Below, piece after piece: positions 11,401 to 24,800 of a stretch of 64,000 bases of DNA. The position numbers and the translations under genes were made by a program. The notes below the pieces were generated by a model. That model was not told where the DNA came from. It saw only the letters and a list, made by a program, of their open reading frames with translations, and did no database searches. Origin of the DNA: Plantago elongata (lineage: Eukaryota > Streptophyta > Magnoliopsida > Lamiales > Plantaginaceae); assembly GCA_036897095.1 (NCBI GenBank), contig JAYMSP010000059.1, forward strand, positions 1-64,000, read 5' to 3'. The first letter of the stretch is position 1; each line of letters opens with the position of its first letter.

Positions 11401-14400
11401 TTTATAACTTCTCATGTATGCACATAAGCCAATGTAATTCAAACACTCAATTAACAGATATGAAAATAAAATCCTTGTAACCGATGAACTACCAGATGGT
11501 CAGATGGTCGATCAGTGGGAACCAGTTTTTCACAATTCTGTGAAAACACCTCTAGAGGTACTTATTGCTTGCTAAAGGTATGGTTCTAGAGTAAATTATT
11601 TATTTATTTTTCACTATCTTATCTTTTTTTTATAAGCTAGGTCTACGAGGATTTGACCCATCAATATCTTGTTGACTATGAACGCGTTCCTGTAACTGAT
11701 GAAAAATCTCCCAAGGAGCAAGATTTTGATATTCTGGTCAGTCAACAAATTTTTCGGGTTATGACAACCTATAGTTCGGCGTTTGTTTCAACATGTTATT
11801 TATTTGCTTGATATGAGATTTCTTTATTGGTCCAAGTGTTATGTACCATTTATGAGGTGGCGAGCTCTTTACTCTACTGTAGCCAACATCTTTGTGCTTC
11901 TATGCAATATATAACTGATTGGTTTGTATCACATGGATTATACCACTTGCATCACCAGGATCATATTAATGTAGTAGATTCTAAGTTCATATGCAAATAC
12001 ATATGTAAATGTGAGTAGCATCAGTTGGAAAACATATTTTCAATTAGTAATACTTTTATAAATACTACTAATACTTTTCTCTGCTCCCAACATTGTTTTT
12101 TTACGTTACTGGTAAAGTAATAATAATACATTTTTATAGCTTCTATTAATTATGGACGTTTTTACACTTTTACTTGCAGTATATTGTTTATGACATTTTT
12201 TTTTTTTTATTCTATGTTGGATTAGCCATTTGCCACAGGGACGTTTGTAGATGTCACTTTTACCGTTGATTTCTTTTACCTTCCAGGTCCGCAAGATTTA
12301 TCAAGCCAATATAAAAACAGAGATTATATTTAACTGCCAAATGGGTCGTGGACGAACCACTACTGGGATGGTGATAGCTACACTGATTCATATCAATCGA
12401 ATTGGAGCTTCAGGTGTTTCCCCCCCCTCCTCTTGATATCCAGAATCTGAACAGTAATATATGCTCATTGTTTTCTACAAACCCATAAATGTACATGTAA
12501 ATGTAAATGTAAATATAACTTTTATTGTAAATACATAATATTAGTGGAAAGCTAGTAGTTCATAATCATGAAGTCTGTACCCGAGTATCTGATCGATATT
12601 CATAATGCATTACATGTGTTCATTTAATAATCTTTCAACTATTGATATTTGAATACATTAAAGGTGTCTGACTACTTGTGATCTTTGACGAGGATCAGTT
12701 TCTGGTTATGTGTATTGACTTCAAATATAATACATGCCGATAACTGTAATCATGGAGAAAACATATCAAGTTTACACTTACAGAGGATAACATAGATGTA
12801 TTTTCAAGAAAATCTTCATCACTACTATATAAAGGAAACAATTACGTTTTGGCTTAACAAATGCTCTCTCTGTTCCATTCTAACTGTACCATTCTGTTGT
12901 TTGAGGTGTCCCTGTGGATAGGTACCATTCCGAAACATTCTATCTTCAGAAATATCCTTATTCCTTACTGTCACATATTTATAATTTACCTTTATGGAGA
13001 GCAAACACGGGACAGTGGGAGGAGTGTGCATATCAGTTTTCCTTGGAAGAGTACCTGGGGTTTAAATATAGTTTCATGGCTGGATTGGTAAATTGTGGCG
13101 GCTTTGGATTAAATTAAGTCCTTCTGAAAGTGTTTAATAATCTATTTTTTTCTCACATATAAGCTCTTGGATAAAAAATAAAGTGAATATGTCCTATTAT
13201 AATTAATTTACCGCGTTCTTGGTGAAACGTTTTCTACTTTTACGCTCCCTCTAGGCTGTAATCATATCTTAAATGCTCTGATATTGTTTTGGCAATTCCT
13301 AGAAATAAATACCCATCTTCTAAAAATGGAATTTATTACTCCAAGACTCTCAAGTCCTCTTCGCTGGAAAAGGTAACCATGGAAATCCCTAATTGGAAAA
13401 AAATAATGTTAAGGGTAAAGATACTTGAATCTTTCTTTTATGCAACATTTCGCTAAAACTTTACTGTGAAAAAAAGGCATCAGTTGCTGCTCATAGAAAT
13501 TCCTATATGCCCATTCCCTTTTCTTAAGATTCCTACTCTAATTTGAGACTAAAAGATCAAAAAATAGAAGTAGAACTTATGAAATGTTAAGTCAGATATG
13601 ATAAAAAGTTAAAAGCGTTATTGCTTGGAGGTAATTGGAAGAAACTTAATCTGTAGTATGATCTATAAAGTGACTGTGTGTGTGTGTCGATTCTAAGTGG
13701 TGCCAAATGCACACTTTACCTTCACTTATTTTTACTTGAATGATTACTTTTAAGTCTCAAATTCAATTTTCAAATCATGTATCTGATATGTTTATTCTTA
13801 AGGTATTCCAAGGACCAATTCCATGGGGAAAATTTCTGGTTGCTGCTCTAGAGTCACTGATGATTTGCCAAACAATGAGGAGTCTATTCGTAGAGGAGAA
13901 TATACAGTCATTAGAAGCTTGATACGGGTTTTAGAGGTAAGAACGATAGCATTTTTATATACCCCTCGTTTGAAACTAAAAGGATACTTTACCTAAATTT
14001 GTATTGACTAGTGATGTGCCTTAAGGGTGGTGTTGAAGGAAAGCGACAAGTTGACCAAGTTATTGACAAATGTGCCTCTATGCAGGTACTTATCTCATTT
14101 TTCCATTTTTCCTTACTGGCTTTGCATCTGGTTCGACTTGGAACAAATATTTGAGATAGTTTGTATGCTAATTTATGCGTTTGTGATTTCTATAACAGAA
14201 TTTACGTGAAGCTATTGCTGGTTATCGAAGTAGAATATTGCATCAAGCTGATGAGATGAAGAGGGAAGCATCCCTGTCTTTTTTCGTGGAATACCTGGAG
14301 AGATATTATTTCTTAATTTGTTTTGCTGTATATCTCCATACGGAAAGAGAAGACCTTCATTCTATTTCTGATGGTCAGTTCAGTTTCACTGAGTGGATGA

Positions 14401-17400
14401 AAGCTAGACCAGAGCTTTATAGTATACTTCGCAGGTGCGCATAATTCCTTTTGCAGTTTGCAGGTGTGAGTGGAATCAGCTTTATAAATGAATTTAGATG
14501 ATTTCTGATGATGTACCCCCAAAATAATATCAGTTAGAAATGTACCAAAAACAATATATAGACGTTCAATAGGCCCTAGAGTATTACATTCATCGAAATC
14601 TAGGCTTGGCAATGCTATGAACTGTGATAATCTGCACCAAAAATAATATCTAGGCTTGATGGCCTTAATCTACCAAGACGATTTAAAGGTAGGCCCTAAT
14701 AGGGCTCAAATATATCTAAATAGGATATCAAATTGAAGTAGCTTTGTGGATATTACTTCATTATAGAAGTTACTGATCTACTGTTACTTCAATTGTGAAA
14801 CAATAGTGACATCAAATTAAGGAATGTTACTGGATGAAACTGGATACACAATTTAAAAATGTCTTACACTTAAAAACATGTCATTTTGTGTCTTATAAAC
14901 TTGACTAAGTTTCTTAATTAGATGATGGAAATAGTATTTCCAGTTGATCCAGTCTAGAGGATAATAATACGAAAAAGGAATGGAAAGAAAGGGTTTTAGG
15001 TGGAGCAAGTGCTACTTTTCTAGATCAATTGGTCAAAAATTTACTAGAGTCGGTGGATAAAAGGTGTATTTAGGGAGGTGTTCTGATGCTGAATTTAGAA
15101 ATAGGATTTTGATACTGTCTATTATGCCATATTTAGCTGTTAAGAATTATTTCAGATATCCAATCTGAGTAGAACTCGCCGCCTTGTAAAATACATAACT
15201 TATGTCTAAAACTGGAAATATTTTTCCATGGGAAGTGTCCCTTGCGAAATAGCCAACATGCTAAAATTGCTGCAACGTATATATAATGCACTTCCCAAAA
15301 TTATATGCTAACCGTAGTCGATATCAGCAGATTGTTGAGAAGAAACCCTATGGGAGCACTTGGGTATGCAAATCTGGAAACACCTCTGACAAAAACTGCT
15401 GAAGCTGCTGCTGGCCGTCCATCAGAGATGAGTCAGGTTGTTGCCCTAAGGAATGGAGAGGTTCTCGGAAGTCAAACTGTTCTTAAAAGTGACCACTGTC
15501 CTGGCTGTCAACAACCTTCTTTACCAGAAGTAGTGGATGGTGCTCCTAATTTTAGAGAAATTCCCGACTTCCCAGTTTATGGCGTTGCCAATCCTACTGT
15601 TGAAGGCATTCGATCAGTCATTCAAAGGATTGGAAGCTGCAGAGGCGGTCGTCCTGTATTCTGGCACAATATGAGAGAAGAACCTGTTATTTACATCAAT
15701 GGGAAACCATTTGTACTCCGTGAAGTCGAGAGACCATACAAGAATATGCGGGAGTATACGGTATTATATCCTGTTAATTTATTTATTCATTTTATTGCGG
15801 GAAATTCTGACATAACTTTAGTATATAAATGCATGTTGAGAAATTTAATTTGCTTTAGTAAATGGAACTTATATGTTGTCTCTCAAGATGATCACTGAAG
15901 GTAAAAGGAATTTTATTGTATTTTTAGATGATCAGAGAAGGTAATATATAAAGTTGCTTGAGGAACTGGTTAAATTAAGCCTCATTATATATTGCATACA
16001 ATTTTTCAATAGCTAGGAATTTCATTTTATTGCTTGAGCTTTGTTGTTTGCTACATTACCTTTCATCTGTAAGAATAATGTCACTTTGAAACTTTGGCTC
16101 ATCATGTATGACTTGGGTAAAGTCAGAAAGTTGTTAAAACTTGTATCGTAAAAGTCTTCGAAAGTTGAGAGTTTAACCAGGTCAAAGAAATGGAATACAC
16201 AAACTGACCTCGTTTTTATATTTATAATTAATCCAGAGCCTTACAATGATGCATGAGATTAATACTATGAAGCACCAATATGTCATATCGGTCCATGTAT
16301 CCATGTTTACACGTCTGGGTTGCAGTTAAGCTCTGATACGTGACCGTATGTACAGGGGGTGTTGAAAGTCTTCCTTTATTTTTTTTCACGTAAAAGGTGA
16401 ATTTAAAGTTTGTATGAGATTTTCCTTTCTAATTCAAGAAATATATAAGGCCCTTTCTGTTATACCGCTAGAGTGGCCATCTCCCCACTCAAATCGAACA
16501 TTTTGTACACAAAAAAAGCCAATTTCAATTGAAAAAGGCCACTTAAATTCTATACCAATCAGTCCTAAATTTTCACCATTAATGTTACATTGTATTATCG
16601 AGTGCTCTTTTCTCCAAAAACTAATATGTTGTATAATATATCAAGGGGATTGATTGTGAACGAGTAGAAAGTATGGAATCCCGGCTGAAAGATGATATAT
16701 TGCGAGAAGCTGAGCTTTACAAAGGTGCTATCATGGTTATCCATGAGACTGATGACGGGAAAATATCTGAATCATGGGAACATGTGAGCTCAGATGCTGT
16801 TCAGACCCCACGAGAAGTATTTAGGAGCTTTGAAGCTGATGGTTTCCCCATCACATATGCTCGGGTTCCCATCACTGATGGAAAGGCTCCTAAAAGTTCA
16901 GATTTTGACCTTATAGCTTTGAACATTGTATCTGCTACTAAGGACACAGCTTTTGTGTTTAACTGCCAGGTAAGTGGGCCTAGTTAGGATTAACATTGCT
17001 GCTATTACTTGGTTTCCATTTCCTCTTTGATTGTGAATTGAATTGGTTATGATTGGAGTTGATAATTAGAAATTAACATTGAGAAATTGAAAATAAAGCC
17101 ATGCAATTTGGTAGCATATCTCAAAAGCAGGGGGGAGACTAGCTAAGTAGGTGCTGATATGGGTGAAAATAATAATTTAAATTTATGTATCTGCATGTAA
17201 TTATTCATTGTTTGTGTAGTTTGTACTGATTAACTACTTTAAAAGATAAATGCAAAATTGTGGGTCATACTTACGTGGTATACGGTATACCAAAAAACAC
17301 TCAGTGTATTGAAATACTAGCCCACCCTTATCGAATATCCTGAGAGCAAAGCCACCAGTAGTGTTTAGTAACTAGTACTCACAGTGCCTATCATTAGTGT

Positions 17401-20400
17401 TTAGTAACTAGTACTCGCAGTACCAATCCTCCCTCTTCCGCAGTACACTTCATTTTACAAGTTAAGTAAACCTTTTAATAATGGAAGTTGGAAGGTATGC
17501 GAAGAGAGAGAGAGGGAGATGGTAAATTATTGATCCAAACTATGCCGAGCACATAGAAATTAATTCGGGAGGAGGTATGTTTGGAATTGTCTTAAGCCAC
17601 GTGATATTGATTGTTTGGCGTCTCACCAGAATTCAGGTCAATTGAATCTTAATCTATTCGTGGAACAAAATTCTTGGCCAGTCAAATGCACCATGGAAAC
17701 CTGAAGAGAGTAGGACTTATATGTTAACCTACACTCTTCAGTCTTCACTTCCTTTAGACCAATCTATCGTCTTTTGAACTTTTATGAGCTTATTATTGAG
17801 TTATATGTACTTGATACCTTAAATATGAAGCTTTCTTGCAGATGGGGATTGGTCGGACTACAACGGGTACTGTCATAGCTTGCCTTTTGAGACTCCGAAT
17901 TGATCATGGAAGGCCTATCAGATTTTTAGCTAATGACACATTACCGAAAGAATTGGAAAGCTGTGGTGATGATGACATTGATGATTATGCTTGTGATTCA
18001 AACCCTGTTTCTACAATCAGTAAGGGAGTTGCAGATTCTGGTCATGCATTTGGAATGAATGATATTCTGTTACTTTGGAAAATTACAAGATTATTTGACA
18101 ATGGGGTTGAGTGTCGAGAAGCATTAGATGCTATAATTGATCGTTGTTCAGCACTTCAGAATATACGGCAAGCTGTTTTGCATTACAGAAAACAAATTAA
18201 TCAGCAGCATGTGGAGCATCGAGAAAGGACAGTAGCATTAAACCGTGGTGCTGAGTACTTGGAGCGTTATTTCCGGTTAATAACTTTTGCTGCATATCTA
18301 GGAAGTGAAGCATTTGATGGATTTTGTGGACAAGGAAACTCGAGGATGACTTTCAAGAGTTGGTTAAGTCAGAGACCAGAGGTTCAAGCATTAAAATGGT
18401 CCATAAGACTAAGGCCTGGGCGATTCTTTACTGTACCTGTAAATATTCTTTCACTACACGAATCCTCTCAAGGTTGCATGTTTTCTTTCTTGCATTGTGA
18501 TTTGAGTGTAATGTTTCTGGATACAGGAGGAACTGAGAGCTCCATATGAATCTCAACATGGGGATGCTGTAATGGAATCAATCGTGAATGAACGCAGTGG
18601 TTCAGTTCTAGGCAAAGGATCTATTCTTAAGATGTATTTCTTTCCTGGTCAAAGAACTTCGAGCCTTTTACAGATCCATGGTGCACCACATGTCCACAAG
18701 GTACCACTGCTGTTGTCATTTAATAAACCAATATATGTAAGAGAAAGTCAATTCATTCTGTGTTTGACCTGGCTGGCTTCTCGCCCCTCTGCTCTCACAC
18801 AAATGGTGGAAAATTGTTGATATAACTTTGATGCTTCTGTCTCTTAGGTGGATGAGTATCCTGTGTATAGCATGGCAACCCCCACACTTGCCGGTGCAAA
18901 AGAGATGTTGGCCTACTTGAATGCGGAACAGAATACAGAAGGAAGGTCTCCTCAGAAAGTTGTTGTAACCGATCTACGAGAAGAAGCTGTTGTTTACATC
19001 AACAACACTCCATTTGTACTCAGGGAACTGAATAATCCTGTTGAGACACTCAAGCACATAGGAATCAGTGGGGCAGTGGTAAGCTGTAATTGTTAGCTCA
19101 TCAACTGATGCTGCTGATGAAGTGTCAGTTTTTCCAAACTCTAAGATTTTACACCATTTTACAGGTGGAAAATATGGAGGCTCGTTTAAAAGAAGATATA
19201 ATACATGAGATTCGGCAATCTGGCAATCGAATGCTTTTACACCGTGAAGAATATAACCCTGTACTAAAACAGGCCACTGTAATAGGGTACTGGGAAAATA
19301 TTTTCATAGATGATGTCAAGACTCCAGCAGAAGTATATGCAGCTTTGAAGGACGAAGGGTTCAGTGTGGTATATCGTAGGATCCCATTGACTAGAGAGAG
19401 AGAAGCTCTAGCTTCTGATGTTGATTCTATTCAGTACTGCAAGGATGAGTATGGATTCTGACTTGCATAAAACATGCCCTTACATTTAATTTTTATTTAT
19501 GCCTCAATCGTACATATATGATTTAATCGGGCATTGGGGAAAATGTTTTGCAAAATTTCCCTGAATCATGGTACTAGCAAACCTCTCTACTGTGAATGTA
19601 ATTATTACTGAAGAGAGCCACCCCCTCCTCCAAACCACCACCACCATATTCATGTTTGAATCTGTTATTCTTTGAGGTTTATCATTAACGTCATTGCCGG
19701 GACACATCTTTGTGTGCAACCATGTTTACTAGCGTCATCATGAATAATATCACTTGATGCTATCACTGTGCGGCAATATTATCACACTCTGATCGCCTCT
19801 CCCTTTCCTTCTTAACAGTTCTGCGGGGTCTTATCTCTTTGTATCACACACAGGATTTGGTGGAGTTGCTTATGCTATGGCTATCGTTTGTATAAGACTC
19901 GAAGCAGAGAAAATATCAATGCTGGATGTAACACAATTAATGCTCAAAGGTTCATTACAACATTTTGACGAAAGCGTTCAGAGTTCTGATTATGAAGCAC
20001 ACGAGATGGGTGATTACAGGGACATTCTTAGCTTAATTAGAGTTCTTGTTCATGGACCTGAGAGCAAGGCATCTGTTGACTCTGTTATTGATAGGTATGT
20101 TCTTTTTCTGTACTGGTGATGTATTTATCAGTGTGCAGTGATGCATACCTAAGCGCGCACGCGGGTGGGGGTGGGGGGGGGGACTTGGGGTGATTGCATT
20201 TGCTGTGATATGCATTTGAATTATGGACACCCAAAAAGGGGAGAGACAAAAAGTATTTTATAGGCTAGACTCCAGAGCTTTTTCCATCTATAATGACATT
20301 TTGTACTTCTACGTGATGCAGTGTGAAACTGCACCAAGTTATTGTGCACCGTTGTTAGGTTAGTATGTCGCGATTTACAATGTATAGGTTCTTTCGTGCT

Positions 20401-21241
20401 CATGTAAGACCATTAGGAACTTTAAAATTGCTTTATGTTCCATAAGTAGAACATTTACCGGACATTACTTCTTACACATTTAATCAGCCAGTCTTCCTGA
20501 AAAGCCATACAAGCCTTTCATCTGTAAAAATAACAAAGGGGACTTCTAGAGACGCTGGTGAGTACTATGATGACGGGAAAATGAATTGGTATCATGTGGC
20601 ATTAGAGAAAGGGTTCCAAGTTTTATAACTCTGAACTGGCTGACAGCTTATCCAAGTTGAGCAGACTTGTTTCTCGTTTGTTCTGATTTCCCACGTCTGG
20701 TTTCCTGTAGGTGTGCAGGGGCTGGACATTTGAGAGATGATATCCTCTACTACATCAAGGAACTTGAAAAGTTATCAAAAGATAGCAAAGAGCAACAAGC
20801 ATACCTCGAGGATATGGGTGTTAAAGCGTTGAGGTTTGTCTTATTGTCTGCACAATCAATTCCATGTTGCAGCAGCATCTTATTTACTGTTTTCACCTTG
20901 TATAGTTATATTCTATATATATAATGGTTGGTGTCAAGGTTTTGTTTTCTTTTGGCATGCGGCTGACCCTGGTTGGTTAGTTATTATTGGATCTTCTAGT
21001 AGGCATATGTAACTGTATATTTGTGCATTGAAATATTCAACCTGCATATTAATATATCTCGAACGACCATTTTGGTTTGTGACACTGCTAAATTTGGTCT
21101 ATTTGCAGGCGATACTTTTTCCTGATTGCCTTTAGATCCTATCTCTATGGTACTTCTGCAACTAAGATGAAATTCAGTGCCTGGATGGATGCAAGGCCTG
21201 AACTGGAGCACCTTTGCAATAACCTTAGGATCAATCGATGA
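8453..21241 (+). CDS. Paladin-like protein with three dual-specificity-phosphatase-like repeats
   Basis: Nineteen exons (8453-8608, 8825-8959, 10072-10143, 11263-11333, 11458-11557, 11641-11736, 12287-12413, 13803-13936, 14026-14085, 14199-14434, 15331-15760, 16646-16969, 17842-18438, 18527-18700, 18848-19078, 19165-19448, 19819-20094, 20711-20833, 21109-21241) give about 1252 residues with consistent phase. Three homologous repeats each open with a GSVLG..ILK block (about residues 16, 436 and 871). Each contains an R/LREE.VVYINxxPFVLRE block and a phosphatase-loop position. Loop 1 is FNCQMGRGRTTTG (Cys227, Arg233) and loop 2 is FNCQMGIGRTTTG (Cys646, Arg652); both fit CX5R. Loop 3 reads FVSHTGFGG, so Cys is Ser and Arg is Gly, an inactive repeat. 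Paladin (PALD1) relatives are assigned to the PTP fold and linked to inositol-phosphate or phosphoinositide metabolism. The plant role is little known, and the substrate here is inference. The gene converges with the transporter gene that follows. Intron 3 carries a TRIM element. Confidence 0.92.
10365..10640 (-). mobile_element. TRIM (terminal-repeat retrotransposon in miniature), complete ends, old
   Basis: A 276-bp element in intron 3 of the Paladin-like gene, oriented on the minus strand. Terminal repeats of 77 bp (10365-10441) and 79 bp (10562-10640) both start TG and end CA in element orientation. A TGG-initial primer-binding-site-like segment lies immediately inside the 5' repeat (about 10549-10561). 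A purine tract (GTGAGGGGGAG, about 10442-10453) precedes the 3' repeat. A perfect 5-bp target-site duplication, CTCAA, flanks it (10360-10364 and 10641-10645). No coding capacity, as is normal for TRIMs. The two repeats are clearly diverged in their distal halves, so the insertion is old. Confidence 0.85.
17359..17430. repeat. Two-copy tandem duplication, 36-bp period
   Basis: TAGTGTTTAGTAACTAGTAC occurs at 17359 and again at 17395, in intron 12 of the Paladin-like gene. The copies are nearly identical. It is a simple local duplication. Confidence 0.7.
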
Positions 21242-21838
21242 GTAGAGAACATGTTTAGACATTGAATGTATAGGTGTCAATCTCCGAATTCTGATGAATA
21301 TATCAACGGCTACAATCTGATGTAGAGTATCTAAAAATGTGTATTCTTACTTTGAATAATTCATGCACAGTCCTATTTGAGAACCCAGCTCAACTTTTAC
21401 ATCCTATAGTTCTTAAGAAATCAAATATGTCATCATCTTGGCCCTTGAGTAGAGCATGCGTAACCCAACTGCCCTTCTGTGATATTAAGGTTTATATCTG
21501 AGTTTTTTTTACTGTAGGACCCAAAATTACTTGTGTAAATAATTGTTACTCTTGAAGTATGTAACATGACAAAATTGGTAAAAGAAACTGCCTCGGATTT
21601 ATCAATCTGCAGCGGAATATTTGAAGACACATTATGAAAATCAATTCACTGAAATTGGCAACAGAGATTTTATCCTTCATCCTTGATATTATACAGATGT
21701 GAAAATTAGCTACGTCCAGAGTCAAGGATGAGCTATTATGGTTCGACGTGCAAGTACGAGTAATTTTAATCTATCTTGTTAATTTTATTACTAATTCTTG
21801 CATACAGCAGATGAAATGTTATATGCGCTAGTCCAGAC

Positions 21839-24800
21839 TTAGACTACACAAGTGAGCTGCTGGAGATCCTCCTTGTCTTGCCCACGCAAGTCATTCCCAG
21901 AATGTTTGATACTCTGGTACCACCTGGCGCAGGCGACATAGATGACGAGATCAACGGCTGTCAAACCGGCTAAGAGAAAGTAGAACCTGTCCAGGTGACC
22001 CTTGTTAAGGTTTGCAGGTATCCATCCATGCACATTATCTATAGTAGATATTCTCATCACAACTGACACGAGCAAGCTGCTAACATAGTTTCCAAGTGAT
22101 ATTGAAGTCATACAGAGTGCACTCCCAAAGCTCTTGAGCCCATCAGGTGCTTGAGCATTGAAGAACTCTAACTGTCCCACGTACATGAACACTTCAGACG
22201 CCCCAATAAGAGCGTATTGAGGGACTTGCCAAAAGATGCTCAATGAGCTTGACCCTTGACAATGTTTGCAATCTTTGTCAGCATATTTCAGCCTGTAACT
22301 CTCCACAATTCCTGCTGATATCATGGCCATAATTGCTATCACCAGACCGATTCCCATTCTCTGAAGCTCAGTAAGCTTCTTCTTGCTAATTCTATAAACC
22401 AAAGGATCAACTACTCTACGGTACATGAATATGAAAAGAGCCACACTGAGGATGTCGAAGCTAGACATACTAGCTGGTGGAACCCGGAAGTTTGAAATCT
22501 TTGTATTCATTGCATCCCCTTGCTCCACAAAAAGTGAGGCCATTTGAGTAAACACTACAGAGTAGATTATGGTACAGAGCCATATTGGCAGTAATCTTAG
22601 AATAGACTTCACTTCTTCCACTTGAGATACTGGACACAACTGCCAAGGGTTGTAATACTTCTCCATATCTTCTGAAGTCACATATGCTGCTCGGTCCAAG
22701 AATCTGCATACAAGCGAAAATATTTTAGTTATCGTTCAGGTGGGATGCAGTAATCTTAGTATTATATATATGTGGTATGTACTGACCTGAAGCCATGGGT
22801 GTGGAGCATCTTCCGGGCACCTTCAACACGAGGTTCATACAAATCACTAGTAGGCGAAATCTTCCATTTCTTTGAGGCAGCAACTAGTACTTGGCTGATT
22901 CTGGAAAGAGGATTGCCACTAGGTTTGAAGTGCCTGTATCTTTTAGTACCTCCAAGAAACAGGACAAGAGCTGCAAAAGCAGAGGCAGTCGACGCCCAAA
23001 ACCCAAGCGCCCACATCCCTTGGTCCTCAAAGTAGTCCAATATGGTATTTGAAAACAGTGAGCCTAGGTTTAGTGCCAGGTAGAAATAGCTGAAAAACGA
23101 AACCTTTGAGTATGCCTCAATCGGATCCTCTTCATCAAACTGATCCGCACCAAACGTGGCTATGTTAGGTTGGTAGCCTCCATTTCCCAGAGCAACCATG
23201 TATATTGACATGTAGAAAAGACCTAACACCCAGCTTGAATGGTTTTCACACACAACACTGCTAGATTCACTGCCTCCGCAGCCTATAGGTTTGAGCAACA
23301 TCATTTGCGTTGTCAACGATAGCAGAACAAGACCCTGCAGCAGTATGTATAACTCTATTAGTACATATAGATCAAGAAGGTAACTACATGAGCATATCAT
23401 AACTTCACAAATCACAAACATGTAAATCAATTTACTTACAATGAGAAATATGATCTGGAAGATGGCACAAGTTTTGTATCTGCCCCAATAGGAGTCACTA
23501 AGGAAAGCACCAACAAGGGAGAATATGTAGACCGTTCCTGTCCATTTGCTGACACTATTTGCAGCATCTGCATTGTTCTGTTGCAGCACCCTAGTCAAGA
23601 ACAGCACCAAGTTCACTCCAACACCGAAGAATGCAAGAGTCGCTAGCCCTTGATTTACTGCATTTATACCATCAATTAATTCATCAGCTGCCTTGGTTCA
23701 CATATATGTCTTGGCTACTTAGTGTTTGATTTAGCTAGCGAGCAAAAAAAGAACTCTTCAAACTATTTTCTTGGGGACAGTTTTTCCTTCAAAATATTTC
23801 TCTGCCTTCCAATCTTTTTCACTTAGCATGTTAACAAAATTAGCTGAAAATTAACTCTGACTATGTAGCTTTTATTTTTCAATAAATTAACTTGGTTAGC
23901 TTGTCAAATCAGATAACTTTTCACCTAAATTGTTTGAAAAGTTGTGTGTCCACGTAAAGCTGAATATATGGTGATAAACAGAGTCTTAGTCAAACTAGCT
24001 TATTTACGTTATTGACGAGAATAAATTTTAAATAATTAAATTAAACGAATTAGTCAATTAAGTTATTATAGTATATGGTTGATATGATGATATTCCATTT
24101 CCATATAAATCTCAAGTGTAAGTCAAAGTTGTGTGACTTGTTATGTTGGAATACTTTGCGGCCGGCAAGCCGGCAAGTCATCATTTAGAGGAAACAATTA
24201 ACATTTGAAACTACACTTAACATGTGTTTTGGGCTCTTGGAATATATGGATTTTTCATGAATTAGATTCATACGCAAATGATAAGGTTCAAGAATTGACT
24301 TCCAAAATCGACATCCACATCTTCACACGTATTAATTAGAAAATATCGTTAAAACTTTTATAAAAATTAATATATGTGATTGGGGGCAGTTCCGTGGCTG
24401 AGGTACATTAAGTTGTTGCAATGGAGACCACTATATTGATAGTAGATCGACAAGCTAGTAGTAGTACATATGGTATGGATGATGATAATGACAAATTTCT
24501 GAAATTGATGTCTCCAAGCTTCTAGACCAGCTAATATATCACTCTCTCCGTCACGCTAACAATAAACTAATTTAATTTTTCACATTTTTCAAAAAAAAAT
24601 AAAATATGTTTTTACGAATGAATTTGAGATGAAAAAATACATGTGTGTCCAATAATATATAATTAAATATAAATTGTATTGTAGAAATTATTTATATAAA
24701 TGAAAATTTATTTTATTTTGGTGAGACGTTGAAAATGAAAAAATATATATATAAATATATATAGGACTCTCACGTATAGACATCAAAGAGGTACCCAACC

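Noticed and set aside
12825-13117. Overlapping open frames on both strands within the Paladin-like gene
   Set aside because: They lie in a long intron, disagree with the conserved protein, and have no matching splice phases.
20160-20190. G-rich run as a possible regulatory quadruplex
   Set aside because: It is one nearly homopolymeric tract in an intron, and there is no evidence beyond composition.
22772-23035. Plus-strand 87-codon frame over the NPF7 gene
   Set aside because: Antisense shadow of the transporter's fourth exon.
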